A stretch of 64,000 nucleotides of DNA from an uncultured Ilyobacter sp. (GCF_963663625.1 NZ_OY760438.1:62001-126000), one strand, 5' to 3'; shown: positions 45,907 through 55,622, counted from the first letter of the stretch. Made by a program: numbers and translations. The notes: generated by a model from the letters alone, not told the origin.

Positions 45907-47073
45907 ATGAAAATATGTGTAGCAGGAACTGGATATGTGGGGCTATCAAATGCAATACTGCTAGCTCAGCATAATGAGGTGGTGGCACTAGATGTCATAC
46001 AGGAAAAAGTAGATATGATAAACCAAAAAAAATCACCTATCGCAGATGCCGAGATAGAGGATTTTTTGGCAAATAAAGATCTGAATCTGACAGCAACCAC
46101 TGATGCCTATAAGGCGTATGAAGGGGCAGATTATGTGATAGTATCTACACCTACAAATTATGATCCAGATAAGCATTACTTTAATACTAGGACAGTAGAA
46201 GCCGTGATAGCAAATGTGTTGTCTATCAATCCAGAGTCGACTATAGTTGTAAAATCAACTGTTCCTGTTGGGTACACTAAAAAAGTAAGAGAGATGTTTG
46301 ATACAGACAATATTATTTTTTCTCCAGAATTTTTGAGAGAGGGAAAGGCTCTTTATGACAACCTTTATCCGTCGAGGATTGTAGTAGGTGAAAAATCTGA
46401 AAGAGCAAGGAAATTTGCTGAGCTGCTGGCTCAAGGAGCAGTTAAGGAAAATATAAAAATCCTGTTTACTGAATCTACTGAAGCAGAAGCGATAAAATTA
46501 TTTTCAAACACTTATTTAGCTCTTAGAGTTGCCTACTTTAATGAGTTAGATACCTACGCAGAGATAAGGGGTTTAAATACAAAAGAGATAATAGAAGGGG
46601 TAGGCCTAGACCCTAGAATAGGGTCACATTATAATAATCCATCATTTGGTTACGGGGGCTACTGTCTTCCAAAAGATACAAAGCAGCTGAGAGCAAACTA
46701 CGAAGACGTTCCAAACAATATAATCGGTGCCATAGTAGATGCCAATACAACCAGAAAAGATCATATAGCAGAGATGATAATTTCTAAAAATCCAAAAATA
46801 GTGGGGATCTACAGATTGACAATGAAAACTGATTCGGATAACTTCAGAGCCTCTGCTATCCAAGGGATAATGAAAAGAATCAAGGGAAAAGGTATAGAGG
46901 TTGTAATATACGAACCGGCATTAGAAGAAGAGAACTTTTTTAGTTCAAGAGTAATAAGAGATTTAGGAGAGTTTAAATCGATATCAGATATCATTGTCAC
47001 AAACAGACTTTCTGATGACTTGGAAGATGTAAAGGACAAAATATATACCCGTGACCTCTATAAGAGAGATTAA
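45907..47073 (+). CDS. ugd: UDP-glucose 6-dehydrogenase
   Basis: 388 residues. N-terminal NAD domain [21 protein letters not shown]; substrate segment [24 protein letters not shown]; catalytic Cys in [13 protein letters not shown]-terminal UDP-binding domain with YEP. Makes UDP-glucuronate for surface polysaccharide. Stands alone with AAAGGAGA before the ATG. Confidence 0.95.
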   Translation: MKICVAGTGYVGLSNAILLAQHNEVVALDVIQEKVDMINQKKSPIADAEIEDFLANKDLNLTATTDAYKAYEGADYVIVSTPTNYDPDKHYFNTRTVEAVIANVLSINPESTIVVKSTVPVGYTKKVREMFDTDNIIFSPEFLREGKALYDNLYPSRIVVGEKSERARKFAELLAQGAVKENIKILFTESTEAEAIKLFSNTYLALRVAYFNELDTYAEIRGLNTKEIIEGVGLDPRIGSHYNNPSFGYGGYCLPKDTKQLRANYEDVPNNIIGAIVDANTTRKDHIAEMIISKNPKIVGIYRLTMKTDSDNFRASAIQGIMKRIKGKGIEVVIYEPALEEENFFSSRVIRDLGEFKSISDIIVTNRLSDDLEDVKDKIYTRDLYKRD

Positions 47074-47205
47074 ATAATCTGGGCCCCCATATTTGAGGGG
47101 GTCCTTTACTTTATACTCCATCTGGGATATAATTTATTAATTGAGTTTTTTGAAGTTATATTTTTACACCATGAAATTACAATATCTATAAAGGGGCGAA
47201 TTGTA

Positions 47206-47676
47206 ATGATAGAAAAGAAGGTTTTAGATAGAATATTCGAACTTCTCCCAAAGACTTCTCTGTTCGGAGGGATCTCAGAGGAGGATGTAGAATATTTTTC
47301 CATGCTGATGGAAGAGGTTAGTTACAAAGAGGGTGATGTCCTTTATAGCGAGGGAGAGCCGCCTGGAGACTCATATCTTATTTTAAATGGTAAGGTGGAA
47401 TTTTTCATGTTGGGACAGAAATTGGGAACAGTTAAAGAGGGAAAACTTTTTGGCGTAGTAGCTCCTCTGGGGATACAAAAACAGCTTTCCACAGCTAAAG
47501 CCAAGACTGATGTGACCCTAGCAGTAATACCTAAGATGGCACTTTTGAAGATAGCTGAGGAGAGACAGGAACTTTTTGGAAAGTTAATGTTTAATATAGC
47601 TCGTGACCTGGCAAGAAATTTGATTATTATAAAAAAAATTCTCATGGAACACATGGAATGGTGCCAGTTGGATTAA
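47206..47676 (+). CDS. cyclic-nucleotide-binding-domain protein without HTH
   Basis: 156 residues. A single beta-roll domain (LFGGISEEDVEYFSMLM, YKEGDVLYSEGEPPGDSYLILNGKVEF) with a helical C-terminus and no DNA-binding domain. May act as a ligand sensor for a partner protein. Family is clear, role unknown. Confidence 0.78.
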   Translation: MIEKKVLDRIFELLPKTSLFGGISEEDVEYFSMLMEEVSYKEGDVLYSEGEPPGDSYLILNGKVEFFMLGQKLGTVKEGKLFGVVAPLGIQKQLSTAKAKTDVTLAVIPKMALLKIAEERQELFGKLMFNIARDLARNLIIIKKILMEHMEWCQLD

Positions 47677-47842
47677 TTTAGATTTTTTACAAAGACTTTT
47701 GTACGAACAGTCTCAGGGGTCTTTTTTTATTGCAAAAATTGAATAACTAGGAGGAATATTGTTCATAAGGTTGTAAATGCTTAAAAAGATTTAATTTTAT
47801 AAAGTTTGATTGGCAAGAAAATTATTTTTTGGGGTGATCACT

Positions 47843-48340
47843 ATGAAAAAAGGATTTACTATCATAGAATTAGTAGTTGTAATAGCATTGATATTTATCC
47901 TCTCTGCTGCAATCATGAATAAGGTAGGATCTGTCATAAAAAATTCGAAGGATGCAAAAGCCTACTTTATAGCCGGTGAGTACCGGACTGTATATAAAAT
48001 TGCCGCTGTGGAAAGTGAGGATGGGGGTAACAATATAGGTTTTGAAGATCTCGTAAAACGTGTAGACAGACAGGCTGCCAATGAACTGTACTCCAATAGA
48101 AATGCAGAGTCTAAGGGTGCCTATTTAAGCGGAGATGCTACAGGTATAGGTGGATACCTTGAAGTGGGAACCAATACTGGTGGCATCACCATAGAAGGTG
48201 GAACAGCACCACTTATTCTGCTTATGTTAGAAGATGTAAATGGAGTAACGATAGCAGATAATTCCACGTATGCTACTCCTGGAGACTTTAAAACTAATGG
48301 AAAAGATACAAGAGGAGAAGAGTGGGATGGTATAAAATAA
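47843..48340 (+). CDS. type IV pilin-like / pseudopilin protein
   Basis: 165 residues from ATG 47843, behind GGGGTGATCACT; an earlier TTG at 47810 is rejected. MKKGFTIIELVVVIALIFIL is a class-III-type signal: prepilin peptidase would cut after Gly4 and the new Phe1 with Glu5 starts the hydrophobic helix. The rest is a Gly-rich globular domain ending GEEWDGIK. No other pilus genes are near. Confidence 0.85.
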   Translation: MKKGFTIIELVVVIALIFILSAAIMNKVGSVIKNSKDAKAYFIAGEYRTVYKIAAVESEDGGNNIGFEDLVKRVDRQAANELYSNRNAESKGAYLSGDATGIGGYLEVGTNTGGITIEGGTAPLILLMLEDVNGVTIADNSTYATPGDFKTNGKDTRGEEWDGIK

Positions 48341-48371
48341 AAAAATACCGCTAAAAATGCGGTATTTTTTT
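48340..48371. terminator. bidirectional terminator
   Basis: AAAAAATACCGC with GCGGTATTTTTTT, loop TAAAAAT; between the pilin gene and the convergent LRR gene. Confidence 0.88.
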
Positions 48372-48406
48372 ATTTTCGATCTACACCTTTACATTTGTAC
48401 CCTAGT

Positions 48407-49738
48407 TTACGTAATAACATCTATTTTGTTATTAAATTTAGTTTTTATTTTTCTGACAATATTTACAAAATTTGGAGATGAGACTATAGGGTTGGTGTAG
48501 CCATCCTTTTGAAAATAGATATCAAGATGTTTATTTGGAATTGGTAAAAATTCTTCAAATTTTTCTAGAGAGGATATTTCATTACCGGCTATATTTAAGT
48601 ATTCCAACTTATTTAGTTCTGAGAAATCTATTTTATATAGGGTTCTGATCATATTTTCTTCTAAGTCCAGCAATTGAAGATTTTTAAAATGCTCTATTCC
48701 CCTTAGATCTTTTATCTTCTTATCCCTGCAATGGAGCTCTTTAATTTTTGCAACATCTTCAAAGGTTATTTTATCCTCAGTAGAGGTATATTTTGGAAAG
48801 GTTTGGATATTTTCCCAAACAACTGATTTGAGATTTTTATCTGGAACGAAAACATAGAGGACATCTAGATAATTTCCGGAAATATCAGAAAAACTAAGGA
48901 ACTGAAGATTTTTTAAGCTTAAAATTATCTCGAGATCAGATGGAGTCAGAGGATTCCCTCTGAGATAAAGACGTTTCAAATTTGTAAGGTTTTCTAAACC
49001 CTTTAAAGATTCAAGGTGGTTGTTTTCTAGATTTAACACCTCTAAATTGGTGAAAACTTCAATTCCGTTTAGATCTGTGAGTCCACTATTTGATACATTA
49101 AGAGAGGTGGCTTTTTTAGATGCATTTGCTGATATGCTATTGAAGACAGAATTACCACTGCTGCTAGATGAAACATAGGCTGAATTTGTACCTGTTGATG
49201 AAGATAAATCAGATGTTCCAGTTCCTGAGGACGAGGTGTCAGATGCAGAGGCTGAATTTGTGCCTGTTGATGAAGATGAATCAGGCGTTCCAGCTCCTGA
49301 AGACGAGGTGCCAGATGCCGAGGAGGAATTTGTGCCTGTTGATGAAGATGAATCAGATGTTCCAGATCCTGAGGACGAGGTGCCAGATGCCGAGGAGGAA
49401 TTTGTACCTGTTGATGAAGATGAATCAGATGTTCCAGCTCCTGAGGACGAGGTGTCAGATGCAGAGGCTGAATTTGTGCCTGTTGATGAAGATGAATCAG
49501 ATGTTCCAGATCCTGAGGACGAGGTGCCAGATGCCGAGGAGGAATTTGTGCCTGTTGATGAAGATGAATCAGATGTTCCAGCTTCTGACGAAGCAGTAGT
49601 TGTACCACCTACGTTTTGTGTCACAGAAAGAACAACATTCTCACCTGTTTTTTTGTTTACTATTTTTTCGGTCCAGGCACCCTCTATACTGAGCCCCAAT
49701 AATAAAAGGGCTGCTAAAATTATAAAATTTTTATACAT
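48407..49738 (-). CDS. surface protein with Ser/Thr-rich tandem repeats and leucine-rich repeats
   Basis: 443 residues from ATG 49738 behind GGAGGGAGGAG. Signal peptide (YKNFIILAALLLLGLSIEGA), a short lead domain, six 24-residue repeats of the form GTSDSSSSTGTNSSSASG plus TSSSGx (about residues 55-200), then an LRR domain (about 225-430) with internalin-like units (TNLEVLNLENNHLESLKGLENL, split over several turns). Exported, probably with the Ser-rich part as a flexible stalk. Repeat number can vary between strains by slippage. Function unknown; adhesion is a reasonable guess. Confidence 0.85.
   Translation of the reverse strand: MYKNFIILAALLLLGLSIEGAWTEKIVNKKTGENVVLSVTQNVGGTTTASSEAGTSDSSSSTGTNSSSASGTSSSGSGTSDSSSSTGTNSASASDTSSSGAGTSDSSSSTGTNSSSASGTSSSGSGTSDSSSSTGTNSSSASGTSSSGAGTPDSSSSTGTNSASASDTSSSGTGTSDLSSSTGTNSAYVSSSSSGNSVFNSISANASKKATSLNVSNSGLTDLNGIEVFTNLEVLNLENNHLESLKGLENLTNLKRLYLRGNPLTPSDLEIILSLKNLQFLSFSDISGNYLDVLYVFVPDKNLKSVVWENIQTFPKYTSTEDKITFEDVAKIKELHCRDKKIKDLRGIEHFKNLQLLDLEENMIRTLYKIDFSELNKLEYLNIAGNEISSLEKFEEFLPIPNKHLDIYFQKDGYTNPIVSSPNFVNIVRKIKTKFNNKIDVIT
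49190..49585. repeat. six tandem 72-bp repeats inside the LRR protein gene
   Basis: Near-identical 72-bp units encode the Ser-rich repeats; variants SGTSSSGS and SDTSSSGA alternate. Because 72 is divisible by three, copy-number change keeps the frame. Confidence 0.85.
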
Positions 49739-49859
49739 ATTTACTCCTCCCTCCATAAACATTCAGTGTATTAAAATTATAATGGTTACTCGCTTATTCT
49801 GAATTTTTACAAAAAACCCTTCTAAAAATACGATCATTTTTAGAAGGGTTATATAAAAC

Positions 49860-51125
49860 CTACTTTCTACCTCCAAAGATACTAAAGGTAAGAGGCCTGA
49901 TACCGGGATAATATACTCTCTTTTGAAATGCCTTGACCCTTGTGAGAAGAAGTATAGCATATAGTCTAAAAAGGAAAGCAAGGATAAATGTGACCTGCAA
50001 TCCAAAATACGCGTCTCCGAAGATAAATACCACTCGGCCTTTAATAAAGGATGCAATTGTTCCACCTAAAACAGCACCCAAAAGACCTGCTATTCCAGTG
50101 ACAATGGCGTGGGATGCCACAAATGATTCTCTGGGCTCTCCGGCTACTTCTAGCAAAAGATTGAAAATCGATAGGTTTATTGCTGACCAGGCTATTCCTG
50201 TAAATATGCCATCCATCATAAGGAGACTTTTATAGTTATTTTCATTCATTGTAAAATAAAAGATCAAGACATAGGTAGATATCCATATGCCACCTGAAAG
50301 TAATTTTTTATCCCCTATAGTCTTGCTTAAATATCCGCATACTGGGAAGGCAAAAAGGGCTATGAATCCACTCAACATCGTTATTTTACCGAGGTATCCA
50401 TATTCTACCCTCAGGCTCGTTATAGCAAAGTAATGAAAATAAGGTTTTGCAAATTCTACGGCAAAATTCCAGAATCCAATGAACACAAGGAAGTGTCTGA
50501 AATTACTGTCTCTTAGAGGAGCCCTGAGATCAATGCGTACGCAGGATCCTTCTCTCTCTGGTATATCGTGAAAAAAGAAGAGAATAAGAGTTATAATTCC
50601 GGCCAGAGACATTATACTGGTCAATATAAAAACTCCCGTGGATCCCTCCAGGTTATCGAGTACTTTTGAATATACATAGTAAGAACAGATAGTGGTAATC
50701 GATATCAATAAAAATCTCTTGGCAAAAAAAGCTCCTCTTTCACCTTTTGGAATAAGATCTCCCATGGCTGTGGTCCATATATTTGATGTGAGAGCCGTAA
50801 ATATAGAGTAAAAAAATACCACTGTGAGGAGAAGGTAGGCCGAGGTGACTTTGAATAAAATTCCTATGGGAAGAAGCAGTATCGGAAGACGGGCCAGTGC
50901 CACTGATATAATAAGGGCTTTTTTTCTATTTTTAGAAATCTGACATATTTTTCCGCTGAATATCTGAAAAAACTGGGCTGCAATGGGAAGGGTCGCAATC
51001 ATAGAGAGCTCTATGGGAGTACAATTGAAATAAAGAGCCAGAGCCGTTAGAGGGAATCCCTGTATCCCTATAAAAAGAAGATTATAAATCATACCCTCGG
51101 CCAGATTAACTCTGTGTTTTGTCAT
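49860..51125 (-). CDS. major facilitator superfamily transporter
   Basis: 421 residues, about twelve hydrophobic segments. Between TM2 and TM3 there is a basic loop (SKNRKKALIISVALARLP) and a later GDLIPKGERGAFFAKRF resembles loops of the MFS 'MFS_1' group. Substrate unknown. Single gene; 306 bases of A+T-rich sequence without recognisable features separate it from the gene to the right. Confidence 0.82.
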   Translation of the reverse strand: MTKHRVNLAEGMIYNLLFIGIQGFPLTALALYFNCTPIELSMIATLPIAAQFFQIFSGKICQISKNRKKALIISVALARLPILLLPIGILFKVTSAYLLLTVVFFYSIFTALTSNIWTTAMGDLIPKGERGAFFAKRFLLISITTICSYYVYSKVLDNLEGSTGVFILTSIMSLAGIITLILFFFHDIPEREGSCVRIDLRAPLRDSNFRHFLVFIGFWNFAVEFAKPYFHYFAITSLRVEYGYLGKITMLSGFIALFAFPVCGYLSKTIGDKKLLSGGIWISTYVLIFYFTMNENNYKSLLMMDGIFTGIAWSAINLSIFNLLLEVAGEPRESFVASHAIVTGIAGLLGAVLGGTIASFIKGRVVFIFGDAYFGLQVTFILAFLFRLYAILLLTRVKAFQKRVYYPGIRPLTFSIFGGRK

Positions 51126-51431
51126 AGCTTCACATCCTTTTGATAACTGTTAATATGTGATATATTATATTAAATTATTTATAGATAATAATTCTGTTAT
51201 GGTTAGGAAAAGAGAATTCCACATAATATAGCACAACAAGTTTAAAATTTAAAGTAAAATATTTTTTATTAATTTTACATAATAAGTAGTGACAAAAACA
51301 CGGATATATTTTAGATTCTAGAGTGAAAATTTTTGAATTTATTTCAAAATTTAAATAGGGATGAAAACTATCTAAATAGTCAGCACCCCTAAATTTTATA
51401 GGTTATTAATTATAACGTATATATTATTTCT

Positions 51432-53906
51432 CTAGATGAAAAGGTTTGAATATGCCTCTTGAGAATCTCCTAGATATGAAGCTACTCCTCCATATTCTAT
51501 TCCCTCGATGAGCTCCTCTTTGGCTATCCCCATTACATCCATAGACATTGTGCAGGCAGTAATCCGTCCGCCATTTTCGAGATATGTTTTCATTAATTTG
51601 TCCAAAGAATCCACATTTTTTTCCTTCATGACATATTTCATCATAGCTGTTCCTAGTCCACCCATATTCATTTTAGAAAGTTTGAGCCTGTTGACACCTT
51701 TTGGCATCATCATACCAAACATTTTATCTATTACTCCTTTGTTTTTATTTGTATAGTTTTCTTTTCGAAGAGCGTTCAACCCCCAGAAGGTAAAGAACAT
51801 ACTTACTTTTTTACCCATTGCCAATGCACCGTTTGCTATTATAAAACTTGCTAAAATCTTATCCAAATCTCCGCTGAATACAACTATAGTTTGTGTGTCC
51901 TTTTCAGTTACGAGGGATGGATTCTTAGACTTACTTCCTTTTTTCACGTGGGCAGTTACTATACCATTTTCTATTTGGACATCTAAAAGCTTGTTTCCTG
52001 TTTTCTCTGCCCAAGTAACGATATCTTTTTTGAATCCTGCATCTGTTGATTTTATAGAGAGAACCTCCCCGTCTTTAATGGTATCCATGGTTTTTTTAGT
52101 TTTTAATATCGGTCCTGGGCACTGTAGTCCGCAGGCATCCACCTCTATAATTTTATTCATCTCTCTCTCCTCATCGATAAGTTCCGAGATCGCTTCGCAG
52201 CATGAAGATTCCTTGTGTTTAAATTTATCAATTTCCCCGAAGATATCCCTGTTATTTTGGTCAACAACGGTGTAGCTCCAGAGTTTATATCCTCCGTCAA
52301 GATTTTTTGCCTTGAATCCGTGCTGGACCATCATTCTGTAGGCGATGTAACCCCTAAGCCCAACTTGACAGTAGACAATATATTCTTTATTTTTATCAAG
52401 TTTAGAGAGGCTGTCACGTAGTTCTGCAAGGTCAATATGCATAGAATTAGGGATGGATCCTAGTTCATTTTCATCCTTTGTTCTTATATCGAGAAGCTGG
52501 GCATTGTTATTTTTTAGATAATCCTCTATCTGGAAATATCTGATTGTTTCTACTTCACCATTGATCATATTTTCAGCAACGTATCCTAGAATATTTACTG
52601 GGTCTTTTGCAGAGTTATAAGGTGGAGCGTAGGCTAGCTCGAGATCTTGGAGGTCCCAGACCTTCATTTTTCCCTTAATTGCTGTGGCGATAACATCAAT
52701 TCTCTTGTCTACTCCTTTACATCCTAGCCCTTGAGCCCCTAAAATCTCTCCATCTTTAGTGAAAAGAAGCTTGAGTGTTATCGGGACTCCACCTGGATAA
52801 TAACTGGCATGACTGTTTCTGTTTACTGTTGCCACCATATATTCTCTGCCAGAATTTTTGAGGTATCTTTCATTTAGACCTGTCGCCGCAACAGTAGTAT
52901 CAAAAGCCTTTATTATAGATGTTCCCAACGAACCGTTGTATGTTTTTAAGTTTATGCCTAGCATATTGTCTGCAACTATACGTCCCTGTCTGTTTGCAGG
53001 CCATGCTAACGGAATAATGGATTCCTCACCGCTTAGATAGTGTTTTACCTCTATAGCGTCTCCTACAGCATAGATATTTTCATCAGAGGTCTGAAGGTAC
53101 TGATTTACTCTTATTCCACCTTTTTTACCTACCTCAAGTCCAGCTTCTTTTGCCAGATCATTTTCGGGTTTTACCCCTATAGCCATCACAACAAGGTCCG
53201 CTTTGATCTCTTCACCACTCTCTAGCTTCACCACAGTCTTGCCCTCTATATCTTCAAAGTTGACAACTCCGTCCTCTAAGTAGAGTTCTACCTCTTTATC
53301 CTTTATGTTTTGGTGTACCTGAGCCGCCATGTCAAAATCAACCATGGTTAGCACCTGGTCAGCCTTTTCTAATATGGACACCTCTATATCTCTCTCTAAA
53401 AGATTTTCAGCGACCTCTATACCTATGAATCCTGCCCCTACAACTACTGCCCTTTTTACACTGTTTTTTTCTATGTGATTCATTATGCTGTCCATATCAT
53501 TCATGTTTCTCAGAGAAAAAATATTAGGGGAGTTTACTCCTGGAATAGGAGGTATAAATGGAGCAGCTCCAGGAGAGAGAAGAAGTCTGTCGTAACTCTC
53601 TTCAAAGGTTTCTCCTGTTTTAAGGTTTTTGGCATAGACCTTTTTGTTTTCTCGGTCTATTTTTGTTACCTCTGTCTTTATTTTTACATCAATATTGAAT
53701 CTCGTTTTCATCCCCTCGATGGTTTGAACAAGGAGATTCTCCCTCTCTTTGATGATTCCTCCGATGTGATACGGAAGACCGCAGTTTGCAAAGGATATAT
53801 ATTCACCTCTTTCAAACATTACTATCTCTGCATTTTCATTTATTCTTCTGAGTCTAGCCGCAGCAGATGCACCGCCAGCTACGCCACCTACTATTAATAT
53901 TTTCAT
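51432..53906 (-). CDS. CoA-disulfide reductase / rhodanese / TusA / DsrE four-domain fusion
   Basis: 824 residues from ATG 53906 (AAAGGGGGAT upstream); an in-frame ATG at 53948 is rejected. Domains: FAD/NAD pyridine-nucleotide disulfide reductase (about 1-440) with Cys42 in SFANCGLPY as in CoA-disulfide reductases; rhodanese (about 450-545) with active Cys in VYCQVGLRG; TusA-like sulfur carrier (about 580-655) with CGLQCPGP; DsrE-type domain (about 665-824) with its own Cys. The chain combines persulfide formation, transfer and reduction. Translated 25 bases after an AbrB-type regulator. Likely handles polysulfide or persulfide. Confidence 0.92.
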   Translation of the reverse strand: MKILIVGGVAGGASAAARLRRINENAEIVMFERGEYISFANCGLPYHIGGIIKERENLLVQTIEGMKTRFNIDVKIKTEVTKIDRENKKVYAKNLKTGETFEESYDRLLLSPGAAPFIPPIPGVNSPNIFSLRNMNDMDSIMNHIEKNSVKRAVVVGAGFIGIEVAENLLERDIEVSILEKADQVLTMVDFDMAAQVHQNIKDKEVELYLEDGVVNFEDIEGKTVVKLESGEEIKADLVVMAIGVKPENDLAKEAGLEVGKKGGIRVNQYLQTSDENIYAVGDAIEVKHYLSGEESIIPLAWPANRQGRIVADNMLGINLKTYNGSLGTSIIKAFDTTVAATGLNERYLKNSGREYMVATVNRNSHASYYPGGVPITLKLLFTKDGEILGAQGLGCKGVDKRIDVIATAIKGKMKVWDLQDLELAYAPPYNSAKDPVNILGYVAENMINGEVETIRYFQIEDYLKNNNAQLLDIRTKDENELGSIPNSMHIDLAELRDSLSKLDKNKEYIVYCQVGLRGYIAYRMMVQHGFKAKNLDGGYKLWSYTVVDQNNRDIFGEIDKFKHKESSCCEAISELIDEEREMNKIIEVDACGLQCPGPILKTKKTMDTIKDGEVLSIKSTDAGFKKDIVTWAEKTGNKLLDVQIENGIVTAHVKKGSKSKNPSLVTEKDTQTIVVFSGDLDKILASFIIANGALAMGKKVSMFFTFWGLNALRKENYTNKNKGVIDKMFGMMMPKGVNRLKLSKMNMGGLGTAMMKYVMKEKNVDSLDKLMKTYLENGGRITACTMSMDVMGIAKEELIEGIEYGGVASYLGDSQEAYSNLFI

Positions 53907-53931
53907 TATTTTTAATCCCCCTTTTGTCAGA

Positions 53932-54150
53932 TTATTCATCATTGGCATTATTTAAAATAAAATTTGCAAATTCTTGTAAGTCTCCCGCTTTGAAAATCGT
54001 TATTCCCTTATTCTTATCCCCTAGAACCACCAACTGATCTCCAGGCTGTATCTCAAAATAGTCTCTGGCTTTCTTAGGGATAACTATCTGTCCCCTTTCT
54101 CCTACGGTAACTGTTCCACAGATACATTTTCCATCTTTGAACTCCAGCAT
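53932..54150 (-). CDS. AbrB/SpoVT-family transition regulator
   Basis: 72 residues. The swapped-hairpin AbrB domain is GTVTVGERGQIVIPKKARDYFEIQ, with CICG before it. AAAGGAGGAGTT precedes the ATG. First gene of an operon with the four-domain sulfur-redox protein. Three direct 18-bp repeats overlap its promoter and ribosome site, so it probably controls itself and the enzyme gene. The two Cys at the N-terminus could make it redox sensitive. Confidence 0.85.
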   Translation of the reverse strand: MLEFKDGKCICGTVTVGERGQIVIPKKARDYFEIQPGDQLVVLGDKNKGITIFKAGDLQEFANFILNNANDE

Positions 54151-54159
54151 AACTCCTCC

Positions 54160-54213
54160 TTTTCATACAATTCGTACTTTTCATACAATTCGTACTTTTC
54201 ATACAAATTATAC
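54160..54213. repeat. three tandem 18-bp direct repeats, probable AbrB operator
   Basis: TTTTCATACAATTCGTAC at 54160-54177 and 54178-54195, then TTTTCATACAAATTATAC at 54196-54213. The 18-base period with no spacer is close to two helical turns minus three bases. It spans from the -10 box to the ribosome site of the AbrB-type gene. Confidence 0.85.
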
Positions 54214-54235
54214 ATCTCTAATATGTTTTAGTCAA
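54207..54235 (-). promoter_or_regulatory. promoter of the AbrB-sulfur enzyme operon
   Basis: TTGACT (54230-54235), 17-base spacer, TATAAT (54207-54212) on the minus strand; the -10 box is within the last direct repeat. Confidence 0.85.
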
Positions 54236-54679
54236 TATTTTTGTGAAAAATAGTCAAATATTTTCAAAGACAGGAATAACTTATTCTTTCAATAGGAAAT
54301 ACTAGATACACAGTAAATTTAATTTTAGTCTGGTAAAAGTCTTTTACTCTTTGCAAAATTATATTGTATAGTATGTAATCATTTTAGGATAACAGTTAAA
54401 ATTTTTGAAAAAAGATTAAAAGGTTTCGTCATGAATGAGCACTAATGAAATACAAAAAAATAAACAAATAAAAAATCAAACAAACTTTAGCCAGTAGAGT
54501 GCATAGATTTAAAAAATAGAGTTTCACAGATAAAAAACAGAATTTTTTTAAAATTTTATGCTACAAATTATATTAAAGTATAGAAAATTTCTAAAATAAA
54601 TCTTATATATATATATCCTAAATTTGAAAATATCCACGAATATTTTTATGTATGTATTAATAACTCGACTTGTGCAAAT
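54236..54679. other. A+T-rich region without a supported gene
   Basis: About 440 bases. No ORF with a ribosome site and no strong hairpin seen on either strand. Confidence 0.55.
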
Positions 54680-54949
54680 TTAAGCAGGAGCTCTCAATTC
54701 CTCATAGAGCTCCTCCAACTTTGCTCCAGATAAAGCCTTTTCAGATACATAAGAAATGACTTCTCTTTTCCGCTTAACTTTTAACTTATCTATTAATTTT
54801 CCCAAGTTTTCTGGTACTTTACTCTTAAACCTCTTTAACTCCAAGAAATCATAGAGCAAATATAGCGGCTCCCAGAATCTTTCTATCTCTTCAAAACTAA
54901 GCATTTGGGTCTTTCCCAAATTAAGGGGTCAAACCGGTTTGTCTGACAT
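54680..54949 (-). pseudogene. small ORF with an early in-frame TGA
   Basis: ATG 54949 has a near-perfect site (GGCAGGAGGT) but the frame reads MSDKPV then TGA (54929-54931), then continues PLNLGKTQMLSFEEIERFWE and on to 54680. The downstream 79-codon part is clearly protein-like (helical, Lys/Glu-rich). A CGA-to-TGA change is the simplest explanation. The family is unknown; it could be left from a mobile element. Confidence 0.5.
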
Positions 54950-54961
54950 ACCTCCTGCCTT

Positions 54962-54994
54962 GAAAAGAAAAAGAGCTTTCAAATGAAAGCTCTT
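54962..54994 (-). terminator. terminator after mogA
   Basis: AAGAGCTTTCA with TGAAAGCTCTT, followed on the minus strand by TTTCTTTTC. Confidence 0.8.
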
Positions 54995-55010
54995 GGGACT
55001 TCATAAAAAT

Positions 55011-55517
55011 CTATTTGTTTTTATTCCTGTCATCGGCACATTCAGTGGCTTTTCCCGTTAATATCTTTAGACCATGATGCAGCGTGCTTATTATATACTC
55101 TAGGGACTCCTTTACCGCCTTTGGGCTCCCAGGCAGGTTCACTATAAGAGTATCACTTCTGATTCCAGCCACTGCCCGAGACAGCATCGCTCTCTTGGTT
55201 ATCAGCATAGAGTGTGCTCTTATAGCCTCTGGTATGCCAGGTACGTTTTTTTCTATCACCTCAAGGGTGGCTTCAGGAGTAATATCCCTTTTGGAAAACC
55301 CTGTCCCACCAGTTGTCAGTATCAGATCAGCCTCTCCTGCATCACATATTTCTGCAAGTGTGTGCTTCAAAAGATAATAGTCATCAGGAAGCAGAATATT
55401 TTTAACAACCTTATAATTATTTTTTTCCAAAATATTTATTATGACCTGACTGCTCTTGTCATCTCTTTCGCCTCTATACCCCTTATCACTGAGACATATT
55501 ACCGTAGCTTTAAACAC
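55011..55517 (-). CDS. mog: molybdopterin adenylyltransferase (MogA/MoaB family)
   Basis: 168 residues. KATVICLSDKGYRGERDDKSS, LILTTGGTGFSKRDITPEAT and LIVNLPGSPKAVKESLE are the usual MogA blocks (the TTGGTG and PGSP motifs bind molybdopterin). Activates molybdopterin for metal insertion. No other moco genes lie in the window. Confidence 0.92.
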   Translation of the reverse strand: MFKATVICLSDKGYRGERDDKSSQVIINILEKNNYKVVKNILLPDDYYLLKHTLAEICDAGEADLILTTGGTGFSKRDITPEATLEVIEKNVPGIPEAIRAHSMLITKRAMLSRAVAGIRSDTLIVNLPGSPKAVKESLEYIISTLHHGLKILTGKATECADDRNKNK

Positions 55518-55585
55518 AAGGCATCCCCCCTATTTTTTAATATTCTCTATACGTAAATTGTGATCTAAACTATATTTATCATATT

Positions 55586-55622
55586 ATAAAAGCCTCTAAA
55601 AATCAAGTTATAGAGGCTTTTA
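55586..55622. terminator. bidirectional hairpin upstream of mogA and phoH
   Basis: TAAAAGCCTCTA (55587-55598) with TAGAGGCTTTTA (55611-55622). It lies between two divergent genes, so it may be a leftover terminator or a regulatory hairpin. Confidence 0.6.

Noticed and set aside
49190..49585. Possible CRISPR array
   Set aside because: The repeats are contiguous, in frame and coding; there are no unique spacers and no cas genes.
49168..49802. Long plus-strand frames (143 and 188 codons) with acidic repeats opposite the LRR protein gene
   Set aside because: They are mirror frames of the 72-bp repeats on the other strand; no ribosome site, and the minus frame has a signal peptide and LRR domain.
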